This document shows positions 41,176 through 50,388 of a DNA stretch of 64,000 nucleotides, piece by piece. The notes beneath the pieces were generated by a model. It did not search any database and was not told the DNA's origin. It saw nothing but the letters and a program-made list of their open reading frames with translations. The stretch comes from Streptomyces sp. SUK 48 (GTDB taxonomy: Bacteria; Actinomycetota; Actinomycetes; Streptomycetales; Streptomycetaceae), in contig NZ_CP045740.1 of NCBI RefSeq assembly GCF_009650765.1, positions 1,178,001 through 1,242,000 of the forward strand, given 5' to 3'. The position numbers and the translations under genes are program-made. How positions within the stretch are numbered: the first letter of the stretch is position 1; each line of letters starts with the position of its first letter.

Positions 41176-43380
41176 ATGAGGGCGCACGACAGGAAGCGTT
41201 CGGAGGCCGCGGACGGCCGGGAAAGGGCCGTCCGCACGGCCGCGCCCGGCGGATTACCGGGGTTGCAGGCGAGCGTCGGCAATCAGGCGGTGCTGAGGAT
41301 GATGCGCCGCGCGCGGGAGGGGGACGACCGCCGGCAGGGAGCGGCGGTGCAGCGCACCGGTGCGGAGGCCGGCCCGCACGCTCCTGACCGCTCCGACGTG
41401 GAGGCCGGTCTGCGCGACCTGGGCCGCCCTCTGGACCAGGCCACGCGGCTCCGCAAGGAGGAGCAGTTCCAGGCCGACCTCTCCGATGTCCGGCTGCACA
41501 CCGGTCCGTCCGCCGCACAGGCCGCGGCCGCCGTTCAGGCCCGAGCGTTCACGGTGGACCAGGACATCGTGATCGGCGAAGGGGGCGGCGATCCCCGGAC
41601 ACTGGACCACGAGTTGACGCACGCGGTCCGCAATCGGCAGCGGGCCTCGGTCGGGCATCCGACAGGCGGTGGGTTCCGCATGACGCGCCCGGACGACAGC
41701 GAGGAAAGGGAAGCGGAGGCGAACGCCTCGCGGATGCGCTCCGGCGGCACCAGCACGGTTCTGGGGGAGGGCGCCGGCCACCGGAGTGCCGGGGGAGGCC
41801 GCGCTCACGCGGACGGCCGGTCCTCGGACACGGCGGTCCAGCGCACGGGGCCGACCGACACCGCCGAGGAGCCCGCTGCCGAGGCGGCCGAGCCGGCGGA
41901 GGGAGCGGCTCCGAAGGGCAAGGAGATCATCGCCCGCCTCAGCCAGTCGATCGAGCAGAACACCGTCCAGGCGACGTCCAAGCGGAACGTCTTCGCCCCC
42001 GGCACGTGGTGGCCCGAGCAGTGGATGGTCCAGGGCCCCTCGCGGCTGCGGAAGACCCTGGACCGACGTGTGATGCGGGGTGAGGCGTTCGGCGACCAGG
42101 ACCTGGACGACATCAGGCAGCTCTCCTCGGTCAACCAGCAGTGGCTGAAGGACGTGGGGATCGGAACGTACGACGAGGCCGAGAAGTACGCTGAGGGGCC
42201 GTTCAAGGACTGGTTGAAACTGGCCGCCGGTAAACGCATCCTCACCGCGACCCTGGCCGTCCGCAAGAACCACCCCATCCTGCGGAAGCCGGGAGTCCTC
42301 ACGCCGACGGACCCGGCCTACACGCTCGGCCGGTTCATGCTCACCCGGGCGCCCGGCACCACGCCGGAGGAACGGCAGGGCCTGGAGCGGGAGCGCGACC
42401 AGCAGATCCGGGACACCGCCGTCGACACCCTCTATCCGGAGGGTGTGGCTGACGCGCGCAGGCATGAGGGTGCCGTACCGGCCGAGGGCGCCGCGTTGGG
42501 CAAGGGCAAGAAGAAGGCCCCCGACTACGCGAAGAAGGACGCCCAGGGCCGTGAGATGCTCACCAAGATCCTTCTCGTGCTGCGTCATGGGCTTGAGCTC
42601 TACAACCCGGCGAAGGGCGCGCACGAAGCCGACTACGAGCAGGACGTCGTCCGCGCGCTGGCCCACGGAGGTCGCGTCAACGTCCGGATTCCCGCCCTGA
42701 GTTCCAAGGACGAGGCAGCCTACCGACTGCCGCACTTCCTGGGCGTGACCAAGGACGACACCAAGGGGGAGCCCGCGGACGGCGTGACGGAACGGGACTT
42801 CGCCACCCACCGCACCTCCATCGGCGCCAACAAGGGTGAGACACCGGGCAAGTTCAAGGAGAAGGGCGGCGTCATGGCGTCCCTCACGAACAAGCTCTCC
42901 GTCGGCGCGGCCAGCCCCAAGCTGTGGGGGCAGGACATCTCGGGCGGCGGATTCGGCTCCAAGGACTGGAACGGCGACATGGTCCTTCCGAACGGCTCGT
43001 ACGGCCATGTCCTGCTGGTCTACCACCGCCCGACCACGGAGAAGGACGGGTCCCTCCAGATCGGCATCGAGACCATCGCACCGCACGCGGACAGCCCGGT
43101 CGGGTACGAGCACGACTTCCGCTCCACCGAAGCCACCTCGAACCCCGAGTCGGTCCTGCACGGCCACAAGGGAGACAAGATCGGCTCCGGCGGCCTCGGC
43201 AAGAACGAACGCCTCGTCGACCTCCGGGCGATGGGCGCGTCCCACCCCAGTGGCGACTGGCGGACCTACCTGGACGAGATCCAGCGCGACTGGGAGAGCG
43301 CACTCACCAGGACCGGCGAAGTCTCACCGCAACGCCGGGCGCTCTACGAGGAGTTGGTCGGCCCCCGCGCCAGGGCGTGA
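41176..43380 (+). CDS. DUF4157 (eCIS-core metallopeptidase) protein, toxin-like
   Basis: A 734-aa protein with GAGGGG ahead of the ATG. Residues ~85-155 form a DUF4157 domain with the zinc-protease motif HELTH (His145, Glu146, His149). Such domains sit at the N-terminus of cargo/effector proteins of extracellular contractile injection systems and of polymorphic toxins. A disordered acidic stretch follows (~residues 190-250). The C-terminal ~480 residues are unrecognised and include GGGFGSKDWNGDMVLPNGS and many charged residues. No eCIS structural gene is in the window. It may be an orphan effector or a secreted peptidase. Confidence 0.78.
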   Translation: MRAHDRKRSEAADGRERAVRTAAPGGLPGLQASVGNQAVLRMMRRAREGDDRRQGAAVQRTGAEAGPHAPDRSDVEAGLRDLGRPLDQATRLRKEEQFQADLSDVRLHTGPSAAQAAAAVQARAFTVDQDIVIGEGGGDPRTLDHELTHAVRNRQRASVGHPTGGGFRMTRPDDSEEREAEANASRMRSGGTSTVLGEGAGHRSAGGGRAHADGRSSDTAVQRTGPTDTAEEPAAEAAEPAEGAAPKGKEIIARLSQSIEQNTVQATSKRNVFAPGTWWPEQWMVQGPSRLRKTLDRRVMRGEAFGDQDLDDIRQLSSVNQQWLKDVGIGTYDEAEKYAEGPFKDWLKLAAGKRILTATLAVRKNHPILRKPGVLTPTDPAYTLGRFMLTRAPGTTPEERQGLERERDQQIRDTAVDTLYPEGVADARRHEGAVPAEGAALGKGKKKAPDYAKKDAQGREMLTKILLVLRHGLELYNPAKGAHEADYEQDVVRALAHGGRVNVRIPALSSKDEAAYRLPHFLGVTKDDTKGEPADGVTERDFATHRTSIGANKGETPGKFKEKGGVMASLTNKLSVGAASPKLWGQDISGGGFGSKDWNGDMVLPNGSYGHVLLVYHRPTTEKDGSLQIGIETIAPHADSPVGYEHDFRSTEATSNPESVLHGHKGDKIGSGGLGKNERLVDLRAMGASHPSGDWRTYLDEIQRDWESALTRTGEVSPQRRALYEELVGPRARA

Positions 43381-43499
43381 CACCGGCGCACCGCGGCGGC
43401 ACCGGGGCTGGTGCGGGCCCCTCCAGGGTCGGGCGATGTTCGCCGGGCCGGCCACCACCCGGTGTCAGTTCGGCGTCCGGGGCCCAGGACGACTGGCGC

Positions 43500-43585
43500 G
43501 GAAAGCTCGCACCACACCGTCTTGCCGTCCGGCCCCAGGTCCGCTCCCCCACCTCTCCGCCAGGGTGGTCACGAGTTCAGTCTCC
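43500..43585 (-). pseudogene. Fragment of an anti-sigma-type ATPase
   Basis: A minus-strand fragment reads ELVTTLAERWG and, in a second frame, GPDGKTVWCEL. This is the C-terminal signature of RsbW-like HATPase proteins (…ADRWGVRP.GKTVWCEL). It is frameshifted and without the ATP-binding motifs. The rest of 43381-44051 contains only further short protein-like fragments (a possible membrane-protein tail near 43575-43665). Confidence 0.55.
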
Positions 43586-44051
43586 GATGATCCGAAAGAA
43601 GCGACCCAGCAGGGCGAGGCAGGCGACCGTGACCGCCAGGGAGGCGAGGAGGAACGGGTCGCTCAGCCGCGCGGTAAGCGGCACCCGGTGGCCAGTTCCC
43701 CGGCGTACCCGACCGAGCCGCGCCCAGCGATCGCTCCCGCGCTGCCCAGAGCCGCTGCCCCATGGCCGAGCGCGGGACCAACGCGGCGTCCCGGGCGCCG
43801 GCAGATCCGCCCGATCCCGCGTCCCCGGCGGCGCCGCCGGGCAGAAGGCGGTCGGCCGTCCCGCCGGCCCGTTGGGTCGAGCGGGCTCCCGGCGAGCGGC
43901 GTGCCCAGGTGCCGCGGCCCACCGGGCACCGGCGCGGGGCCGTTGGGCGTATCCGCTCCGGCCCCACCGCCGAGGGCCCCGTGATCGATGACCAGCCTGG
44001 TGGGGGATGATCCCCTCATGACGGACGAGTGGTTGCCGGAGCGGTGAAGCC

Positions 44052-44126
44052 TCAGCCCCGGCGCAGCATCATGATGACGAGGACGACGAGGACGATGACG
44101 ACGATGGTGCCCAGACCTATGTACAC
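44052..44126 (-). CDS. 24-residue hydrophobic membrane peptide
   Basis: A very short gene, GTG at 44126 to TGA at 44052. It encodes one hydrophobic helix ending in charged residues (YIGLGTIVVIVLVVLVIMML, then RRG). AGGAG lies directly upstream but close to the GTG. Similar tiny membrane proteins are common in Streptomyces. Function unknown. Confidence 0.5.
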   Translation of the reverse strand: MYIGLGTIVVIVLVVLVIMMLRRG

Positions 44127-44271
44127 GGCTCCTGCTTTCTCTTGAGTGAGTGACACCATCGGTGCCTCGGAATCCCCATTGCCCCCGTCGGACCGGTACA
44201 CGCCACCATCTTGGCATCGGATAGTTCCGTACTCGCACGGCTACCGCGGAGCCGCTGGCGCATCCGATGTG

Positions 44272-44895
44272 CCGGCGGCGCGTAGCCGTCACCGGGACGC
44301 GTACGTGGTGTGCGTGCTGGAGGCAGCTGCACCGGGCCCTGAACCACCGCGACGTCTTCGCCTCACCCTCGCACCGCTGCTCCCACCCCCGCGCCCGCCT
44401 GCTGGACGGGCCCGGCCGGGACGCGGTCGAGGAGGACGTCCTGGCGGCTCTGAGCCTGGACATGCCCGTCACCGAGCATCTGGCGGAGCTGGTGCGGGGC
44501 CCTGGACGACCGGCGGTTCTGGCGGGCCACCCTGCCCGGCGTCGAAACCGGCACCCACGGCACGGTGGAGGGCCTGGCCCGCAACCGCGTGCACCTGAAC
44601 AAGGTGATCACGCACTGTGCCCGGCGCGCTCGGCCTGGTCCTCAACACCATCGTGCTCTGGACGACCCGCTGCATCGACGCCGTCGTCGCCCGGCTGAAG
44701 GCCGAGGGCCACGAGATCCGGGGCGAGGACATCGCCCAGCCCTCCCCGCTCAAGCACCGCGACCCGAATCTGCTCGGCCGCTACCGCTTCACCGCCGGCG
44801 TCCCGGCCGCCGGCGTCCCGGCCACCTGCGCCCTGCGCCCGCTGCGCGACCCGGACGCGACCGAGCTGGATGAGGACGAGACCGGCGCGGAATGA
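44272..44895 (+). pseudogene. Tn3-family transposase remnant
   Basis: Fragments of a Tn3-type transposase in changing frames: ALNHRDVFASPSHRCSHPRA, then VEGLARNRVHLNKVITHC, then LGLVLNTIVLWTTRCIDAVV and LLGRYRFTAG...LRPLRDPD. The order matches the C-terminal half of TnpA up to a natural-looking end at 44895. At least two frameshifts and one deletion disable it. No 38-bp terminal repeat was recognised. Confidence 0.72.
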
Positions 44896-44942
44896 ATCCG
44901 GGCCGCCGTCGACTGTGGCCCGGCACCGGCTCGCCCGGCCGG

Positions 44943-45085
44943 TCAGAGGAGAGCGCCGCCGGAGACCTCGATGCGCTGGGCCGTCATCCAGCGCAGGCCA
45001 TCGGACACCAGCGTGGCGACGGCGTCGCCGATCTCCTCGGGTTCGCCGACGCGGCCGAGCGCGGTCTGCCCGGCCGGATCTTGGC
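44943..45085 (-). pseudogene. C-terminal fragment of a short-chain dehydrogenase
   Basis: The minus strand reads LGRVGEPEEIGDAVATLVSD...TAQRIEVSGGALL and a stop, which is the cofactor-side end of an SDR (…GEPEDIA..V.FL.SD...TGQ.I..DGG). The rest of the gene is missing; the sequence switches to an unrelated gene fragment near 45085. Confidence 0.7.
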
Positions 45086-45087
45086 GC

Positions 45088-45341
45088 ATACCGGCGTCAT
45101 CCCGCTGCCCTACTTCACCTCGGTCCAGCAGTACTTGGAGTCGGAGCGCGAGGCTGGTAACGCCGACGTACCAAACTCCGAGAGCGCCGCCAACCAATTC
45201 CTCGGGATGATCGCCAACTACGTGCTCTGGCCCCGCATGCTGTTGACCGACTGGAACCCCGCAGCCTCTGACGTCCACTACGCCGTCGAGCAGGCGGTCG
45301 AGACCACGCTCGCCCGCTACGCCTCCGATCGGACAGTCTGA
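45088..45341 (+). pseudogene. C-terminal fragment of a TetR-type regulator
   Basis: The plus strand reads IPLPYFTSVQQYLESEREAG followed by a helical ligand-domain-like end (ANYVLWPRMLLTDWNP...YAVEQAVETTLARY). It resembles the C-terminus of TetR-family regulators and lacks the DNA-binding domain. It abuts the dehydrogenase fragment directly, as if a deletion joined two divergent genes. Confidence 0.55.
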
Positions 45342-45429
45342 CCCGAGGCAGGAATTCGTACGCCGCAGCCCCAGCGCTTGAGCGGCCCGCGAACCAGCGA
45401 CCCCGCGGACCGCTGCTGCCGTCAAACGA

Positions 45430-45850
45430 TCGTCCTGCCGGGGGCGACCGTTATCGTCGCGCCGGCAGCTTCCGCGAGCCGCCTGGCTGCGGCGAGCTGG
45501 AAAACGGCCAGTTGTGTATTACCGGCGGCAAGGTCGGCGTGCACGGACGGAACCAGTGGAACTGGACAGTACGACGCCAGACCGCACCTGCGCCCGGCGG
45601 ACCGACCGACAAGGGCACCAAGGGCAGGCGCGCCCGGAAGGTTCCCCTCATCGAAGCGATCAGACCGCTCGTGGCGCAGCGCATCCTCTCTGCCGGCCCC
45701 GACCCCGAGGCGCGCATGTTCACCGGCCCACGAGGAGGACGCACTCCACAAGATCACGGCCGCCGGCGCGGCACTCACCGCACACCTCAGCGTGCTGCGA
45801 GCCCCCCGTGCCCTTCCCGGCCCGGCCGTTCTCACCCGCCGGCACGGGTC
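45430..45850 (+). pseudogene. Tyrosine-recombinase (integrase) remnant beside tRNA-Pro
   Basis: Plus-strand fragments of a Streptomyces phage/plasmid-type integrase: KGTKGRRARKVPLIEAIRPL and ARMFTGPRGGR, then in another frame KITAAGAALTAHLSVLRAPR, the usual extreme C-terminus. The catalytic RHRY segment between them is missing, so it is an internal deletion. It ends ~90 bp before the 3' end of the tRNA-Pro gene, the classic position of an integrase relative to its attachment site. Confidence 0.72.
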
Positions 45851-45889
45851 AAGGAACACTGGTCCCCATCTGGTCCCCAAAACGATCAA

Positions 45890-45921
45890 GGGACGGTTTC
45901 GGATCTCTCCGAAACCGCCCC
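45890..45921 (-). terminator. Rho-independent terminator of tRNA-Pro
   Basis: On the minus strand, downstream of the tRNA, a hairpin with stem GGTTTCGGA/TCCGAAACC (extended by GGGGC/GTCCC with one mismatch) and loop GAGA is followed by a T-containing tail (TTGATCGTTTTGG). It is well formed and close to the tRNA 3' end. Confidence 0.85.
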
Positions 45922-45942
45922 TGACCTGCGACTCTCTCAAGT

Positions 45943-46015
<73 letters not shown>

Positions 46016-46100
46016 TTGCGACCTCACGCGGTGTTTCGCGTGATCACGCAGGTCAACACTACCGTATGTGCGCGGGTGCCCGGTGACACCGGGGGCGGGG

Positions 46101-46637
46101 TCACTTGATGAGGGCGTTGGCGACGACCACGATCAGGCCGAGGAGGGCGTCGCCGAGGCCCATGAGGACGGCGGCGACCCAGGGGCGGGCCGCCTGGCGG
46201 GCGGTGGTCAGGCCCAGGGTGAAGAGGATCAGGACGTTCAGGGTGAAGGCGGGGTATTCGACGCCCTTGGCCGGCCACCATCCCCAGCCCGCGCCCGCGA
46301 GCAGGAAGACCGTCGGTACGACGGCGGCGACCAGCGGCCACTCGTTGCGCAGGGCGCGCAGGCCGTCCCAGCGGCGGTGCGGGACGCGCTCGGCGATGTA
46401 GTGGGCGTAGCCATGGGCCAGGGCGGAGGCGAGGGCGGTCACCAGCAGCCACAGGGCGTCGTAGCGGCGGGTCGCGGGCGTGCTGGCGCCGTAGCGGGTG
46501 AGGGCGGCGACCATCGAGCTGGCGAGGACGGCGCCGTAGACCCCGCCGAACAGGAGCGCCTCGCGGGTGCTGTGCCCGCCGGGGGGCGGCCCGTCCTCCA
46601 CCTGCCCGTGGGCGTCCGCCGCGGTCGAATCGGCCAT
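46101..46637 (-). CDS. Small multi-pass membrane protein
   Basis: A 178-aa protein from the ATG at 46637 (GGAAG upstream). A polar, His/Pro/Gly-rich N-terminal ~35 residues is followed by about five hydrophobic segments (LLFGGVYGAVLASSMVAAL through ALLGLIVVVANAL). No family signature recognised. It is typical of conserved Streptomyces integral membrane proteins of unknown role. Confidence 0.78.
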   Translation of the reverse strand: MADSTAADAHGQVEDGPPPGGHSTREALLFGGVYGAVLASSMVAALTRYGASTPATRRYDALWLLVTALASALAHGYAHYIAERVPHRRWDGLRALRNEWPLVAAVVPTVFLLAGAGWGWWPAKGVEYPAFTLNVLILFTLGLTTARQAARPWVAAVLMGLGDALLGLIVVVANALIK

Positions 46638-46768
46638 GTCTTCCACGATCACCCCCGGCCCGCGTGCCCGCCAGTCCGCGCGGCCCGACGAAGTGTCCTC
46701 CGACCAGGCCCGATGCCCCACACTCTGTCGACGGCGGCCGGGGCGCGGGCCCCGTTAGGGTCGGGCCC

Positions 46769-47113
46769 ATGACGCACAGCTTCGCGCTCCACATCCCCGA
46801 CGCCGACCTCGAACCCGACCCCCTCGACCCGGATCAGATCGTCTCCGGGAACCCCGAGGTCACCGGGAAGGTGGTCTGGGAGTCGGCGGACGGCCGGCAG
46901 ATCCGCGGGATCTGGCAGATCACCCCCGGCGTGGTCACCGACACCGAGGCCGACGAGCTGTTCGTCGTGATCAGCGGCTCCGCCACGATCGCATTCGAGG
47001 ACGGCCCGACGCTGCGGGTCGGACCGGGTGACATGGCGGTGCTGCGCGCGGGCGACCGCACGACGTGGACGGTGCACGAGACGCTCCGCAAGGCGTACGC
47101 CATCAACCTGTAG
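46769..47113 (+). CDS. Cupin-domain protein
   Basis: A 114-aa single-domain cupin: GIWQITPGV..., TEADELFVVISGSATI, and the second motif GPGDMAVLRAGDRTTWTVHE. The metal-binding His of classical cupin motif 1 is replaced, as in the EutQ-like cupin_3 group. The ATG at 46769 follows an AGGG element. The start region overlaps no neighbour. Its substrate is unknown. Confidence 0.85.
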   Translation: MTHSFALHIPDADLEPDPLDPDQIVSGNPEVTGKVVWESADGRQIRGIWQITPGVVTDTEADELFVVISGSATIAFEDGPTLRVGPGDMAVLRAGDRTTWTVHETLRKAYAINL

Positions 47114-47207
47114 GGGCGCCCCCGATACCGCCCCCGGGGCACCCCCGGCACCGCCGTGGACGACGTCCCGGAGCCGACGATGTGGACGCCCTGCCCCGTT
47201 CGGGGCG

Positions 47208-47235
47208 TTGACAGCACCCTCATGTCCGGACAAAG
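47208..47235 (+). promoter_or_regulatory. Promoter/operator with CATGTCCGGACAAAG
   Basis: TTGACA at 47208-47213 is a good -35 element. Eight bases downstream lies CATGTCCGGACAAAG (47221-47235), whose core TGTCCGGACA is a perfect 10-bp palindrome. A 14/15 match stands at 51622-51636 upstream of the isomerase on the opposite strand. It controls the oxidoreductase starting at 47293, probably through one common repressor. Confidence 0.6.
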
Positions 47236-47292
47236 GTGGCCGGGCGGGAAGGCGGACCGGTCCCGCGGTGGCGACGCGGAGAGGCGGGCAGG

Positions 47293-48438
47293 GTGGAGGA
47301 GCTGGGTGTCGCCGTCGTCGGGTTCGGCTGGATGGGCCGGGTGCACACCCGGGCGTACGCCCGCCTCCCCCACCACTACCCCCGGCTCCCGCTGCGGCCG
47401 CGGCTGATCGCGGTCGCCGAGGAGGTGCCGGGCCGGGCCGAGGAGGCCGCCGAGCAGTTCGGTTTCGCCACCGCTACCCCTGACTGGCGGGAGGTGGCGG
47501 CCGATCCCCGGGTGCGGGCGGTCAGTGTCACCGCGCCGAACTTCCTGCACCGCAGGATCGGGGTGGCGACGGCGGAGGCGGGCAAGCACCTGTGGATCGA
47601 GAAGCCGGTGGGCCTGTCCGCCGAGGACGCCCACGCGGTCGCGGACGCCGCCGCGCGGGCCGGGGTGCAGGGCGCCGTCGGCTTCGACTACCGCAACGCG
47701 CCCGCCGTGGAGCGGGCTCGTGCGCTCATCGCGGCGGGTGAGATCGGCACCGTCACCCATGTACGCATCCGGCTGTTCAGCGACTACGCCGCCCCTCCCG
47801 ACTCCGCCCTGGCCTGGCGCTACGAGCGGGCGCGCGGCGGCAGCCGGGTGCTCGGCGACCTGGCCTCGCACGGCGCCGACGTGGCCCGCTTCCTGCTCGG
47901 CGACATCACCGCGCTCATCGCCGACACCGCCGTCTTCGTCCCCGAGCGTGCCCGGCCGGCCGGCGCCACCGCCGGCCGCCCCCTCGGCGGCGGCGAGCGC
48001 GGCCCCATGGAGAACGAGGACTACGTCGGCTGCCTGCTGCGTTTCGCCTCCGGCGCCCGGGGCGTCCTGGAGGCGTGCCGGGTCTCGGTCGGCGAGCGGA
48101 ACGCCTACGGCTTCGAGGTGCACGGCACGAGCGGCGCGGTGTTCTGGGACTTCCGGCGGATGAACGAACTCGCGGTCGGCCAGGGCGCGGCCGTCCAGGA
48201 GCAGCCGGTGTGCACCGTCCATGTCGGGCCGGGCGACGGCGAGTTCGCCGCGTTCCAGCCGGGCGCGGCCAGCGCGATGGGCTACGACGATCTGTTGGTG
48301 ATCGAGGCCCACCGGTTCCTGCGCTCCATCGCCGAGGGCACACCGTACGGCGCGACGCTCGCGGACGCGGTGCGCGGCGCGGTTGTCCCGGACGCGATGG
48401 CCGAGTCCGCCGCCAGTGGCAACTGGGTTGATCTGTAG
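47293..48438 (+). CDS. Gfo/Idh/MocA-family oxidoreductase
   Basis: A 381-aa NAD(P)-dependent dehydrogenase of the Gfo/Idh/MocA group: GVAVVGFGWMGRVHTRAYAR, the catalytic-Lys motif LWIEKPVG, and DLASHGADVARFL. The family oxidises sugars and cyclitols. The GTG at 47293 is preceded by GGCAGG. It forms, with the next gene, a small catabolic operon likely directed at inositol or a sugar-like substrate. Confidence 0.87.
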   Translation: MEELGVAVVGFGWMGRVHTRAYARLPHHYPRLPLRPRLIAVAEEVPGRAEEAAEQFGFATATPDWREVAADPRVRAVSVTAPNFLHRRIGVATAEAGKHLWIEKPVGLSAEDAHAVADAAARAGVQGAVGFDYRNAPAVERARALIAAGEIGTVTHVRIRLFSDYAAPPDSALAWRYERARGGSRVLGDLASHGADVARFLLGDITALIADTAVFVPERARPAGATAGRPLGGGERGPMENEDYVGCLLRFASGARGVLEACRVSVGERNAYGFEVHGTSGAVFWDFRRMNELAVGQGAAVQEQPVCTVHVGPGDGEFAAFQPGAASAMGYDDLLVIEAHRFLRSIAEGTPYGATLADAVRGAVVPDAMAESAASGNWVDL

Positions 48439-48523
48439 GCAGATTGCACAGCCGTTGCATTGCACGGCCATTCCCCTGGCGTCTGTCCCTTTCCGTTCGA
48501 ACTCCTGAGGAGCGGCAACACCC

Positions 48524-49528
48524 ATGCGTATCGGAATCCTCGGCCTCGGCCGCATCGGCGCCTTCCACGCCGAGACCCTCAGCGGGCTCGACGCCGTCGA
48601 ATCGCTCGTGTTCGCCGATCCGTCGGCGGGCGCCGCGCAAGCCGCCGCCGAGCGGTTCGGGGCGCGGGTCGCGGAGTCGCCGGGGGCGCTGCTGGCCGCG
48701 GGGGTGGACGCCCTGGTCGTGGCGGCGGCCACGGACGCCCATCCCGCGCTGATCCGGGCCGGTGTGGCGGCGGGGGTCCCGGTCTTCTGCGAGAAGCCGG
48801 TGGCCCGCACCATGGCCGAGGGCGTGGCGGTGCGCGACCGTGTGCGCGGCAGCGGGGTGCCGGTCCAGATCGGCTACAACCGCCGCTTCGACGCGGGCTT
48901 CGCCGCCGCGCGCGCCGCCGTACGGTCGGGCGAGTTGGGGGCGCTGCACACCGTGCGCTGTACGACGCTGGATCCGGCGCCGCCGCCGGCCGCGTACGTC
49001 GCCGCCTCCGGTGGCATCTTCCGGGACTGCTCGGTGCACGACTTCGACATCATCCGGTGGGTGACGGGGCGCGAGGTCACCGAGGTGTACGCGGTCGGCG
49101 GCAACCGGGGCGCCGACCACATCGCGCGGGCCGGTGACGCCGACACCGCGGGCGCGGTCCTGACCCTGGACGACGGCACCATCGCGGTGGTCTCCAACTC
49201 ACGCCACAACGGAGGGGGTTACGACGTCCGTATGGAGCTGCACGGGTTCACGGACGCCGTCGCCGTGGGCCTGGACGAGCGGTTGCCGCTGCGCTCGGTG
49301 GAGCCCGGGGCCGGCTTTCCGTCGGGTACTCCGCACGCCTTCTTCATGGACCGCTTCGCCGACGCCTACCGCGCCGAACTCACCGCCTTCACCGAGGTGG
49401 TGGCCGGCACCAGGACGTCCCCGTGCACCGTCGAGGACGCCCTGGAGGCGGGCTGGATCGCGGAGGCGTGCACGCTCTCCCGCGCCGAACACCGTCCGGT
49501 GCCGGTCGCGGAGGTGCGGCAGCCCTGA
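48524..49528 (+). CDS. Inositol 2-dehydrogenase-like oxidoreductase
   Basis: A 334-aa Gfo/Idh/MocA dehydrogenase: IGILGLGRIGAFHAETL, VFCEKPVA, and GIFRDCSVHDFDIIRW, the pattern of IolG-type myo-inositol 2-dehydrogenases. AGGAG lies ten bases before the ATG. The 85-bp gap before it contains clustered TTGCA/TGCAC repeats (48441-48466) that could be an operator. Exact substrate is not proven. Confidence 0.85.
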   Translation: MRIGILGLGRIGAFHAETLSGLDAVESLVFADPSAGAAQAAAERFGARVAESPGALLAAGVDALVVAAATDAHPALIRAGVAAGVPVFCEKPVARTMAEGVAVRDRVRGSGVPVQIGYNRRFDAGFAAARAAVRSGELGALHTVRCTTLDPAPPPAAYVAASGGIFRDCSVHDFDIIRWVTGREVTEVYAVGGNRGADHIARAGDADTAGAVLTLDDGTIAVVSNSRHNGGGYDVRMELHGFTDAVAVGLDERLPLRSVEPGAGFPSGTPHAFFMDRFADAYRAELTAFTEVVAGTRTSPCTVEDALEAGWIAEACTLSRAEHRPVPVAEVRQP

Positions 49529-49551
49529 CGAACGCGGTACCGGGGCCGAGT

Positions 49552-49746
49552 TCAGCCGCAGTACCGCACCAGCCACTCGTCCGCGTGATACCGGTCGCGG
49601 GCCGGGTCCGGCAGTGTCGCCGGGCTGGTCTCGACCGTGTCCTCGGGACGTATCCGCTCGGGCAGGGTGCCGAAGCGTTCCCGGCGCTGGGCAGCCGCCT
49701 CGGCGGTGTCCTGTGCCGTCTTCCGGGGTTCCGTACGGTGTGTCAT
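49552..49746 (-). CDS. Small conserved-type hypothetical protein
   Basis: A 64-aa protein with a strong GGGAGG ribosome site. It is rich in Arg/Glu/Asp/Thr with a C-terminal DRYHADEWLVRYCG. I do not recognise a family, but the RBS and composition support translation. Its frame is continuous upstream with the broken nucleotidyltransferase, so leftover fusion cannot be excluded. Confidence 0.55.
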   Translation of the reverse strand: MTHRTEPRKTAQDTAEAAAQRRERFGTLPERIRPEDTVETSPATLPDPARDRYHADEWLVRYCG

Positions 49747-49899
49747 CCTCGTCCTCCCGTCTGCGCGGGCGCCCCCGTTCACCTCAACAACGCCCACGTG
49801 CCCCCGGTTGGTTCCCGGCCGCGCCTGGCGCGAATCCGTCAGGGTTACGGAGGAACGACGCCCACCCCTGCGGCACCACGGCCGACGGCGCCGGGCCGC

Positions 49900-50297
49900 C
49901 TCGGCGAGGACGCGCCGCGGGTCGTACAGCGTGCGCGCGCCCTCGGCGACGACACGACGGGCGCCGGGGTCGACGGGCTCGGTCCGCGCCCACCACGGGC
50001 CGCCGATGCCCAACTCGACCTCCGGGCCCGGGGCCAGGGCGTGGCGCCGCTCGGTGAGGGGGCCCCAGACGCGGGTGCGGACCAGCCGGCCAGGCCGAGT
50101 TCACCGGCCCGGCCGGCCGGAGTGCCCTCGGATGCGGCGGCTCCGGGCTCAGCGGCGTCGGTCGGGTACGGCGCCGGACCGGCCGTCAGCAGGACGACGT
50201 CCACGTCGGAGTCCGGTCGCTCGGCCCCACGTGCGCAGGAGCCGACGAGGAGGAGGCCCACCACGTCCTCGCGGGTTCCGGCCCGGCAGGGAGACAT
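49900..50297 (-). pseudogene. Frameshifted nucleotidyltransferase
   Basis: It starts with an ATG at 50297 (AGGAGTTCC upstream) and contains the MNT-type motif LLLVGSCARGAERPDSDVDV. Near 50090 the sense frame changes: GELGLAG continues as LVRTRVWGPLTERRHALAPG, then VDPGARRVVAEGARTLYDP in another frame. A single-base loss would explain it. No proper C-terminus follows. Confidence 0.62.
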
Positions 50298-50388
50298 CAA
50301 GGAACTCCTACACCCCGGCGAGGCGTTCGGGAGGGGGACGCCGGTCTGGTCCCGGCGGGCGCTCGGCCCCGCCCGCACACCTCGTCCC

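Noticed and set aside
41254..43245. A 663-residue minus-strand open frame
   Set aside because: It is antisense to the DUF4157 gene, which has a good RBS and a HELTH motif.
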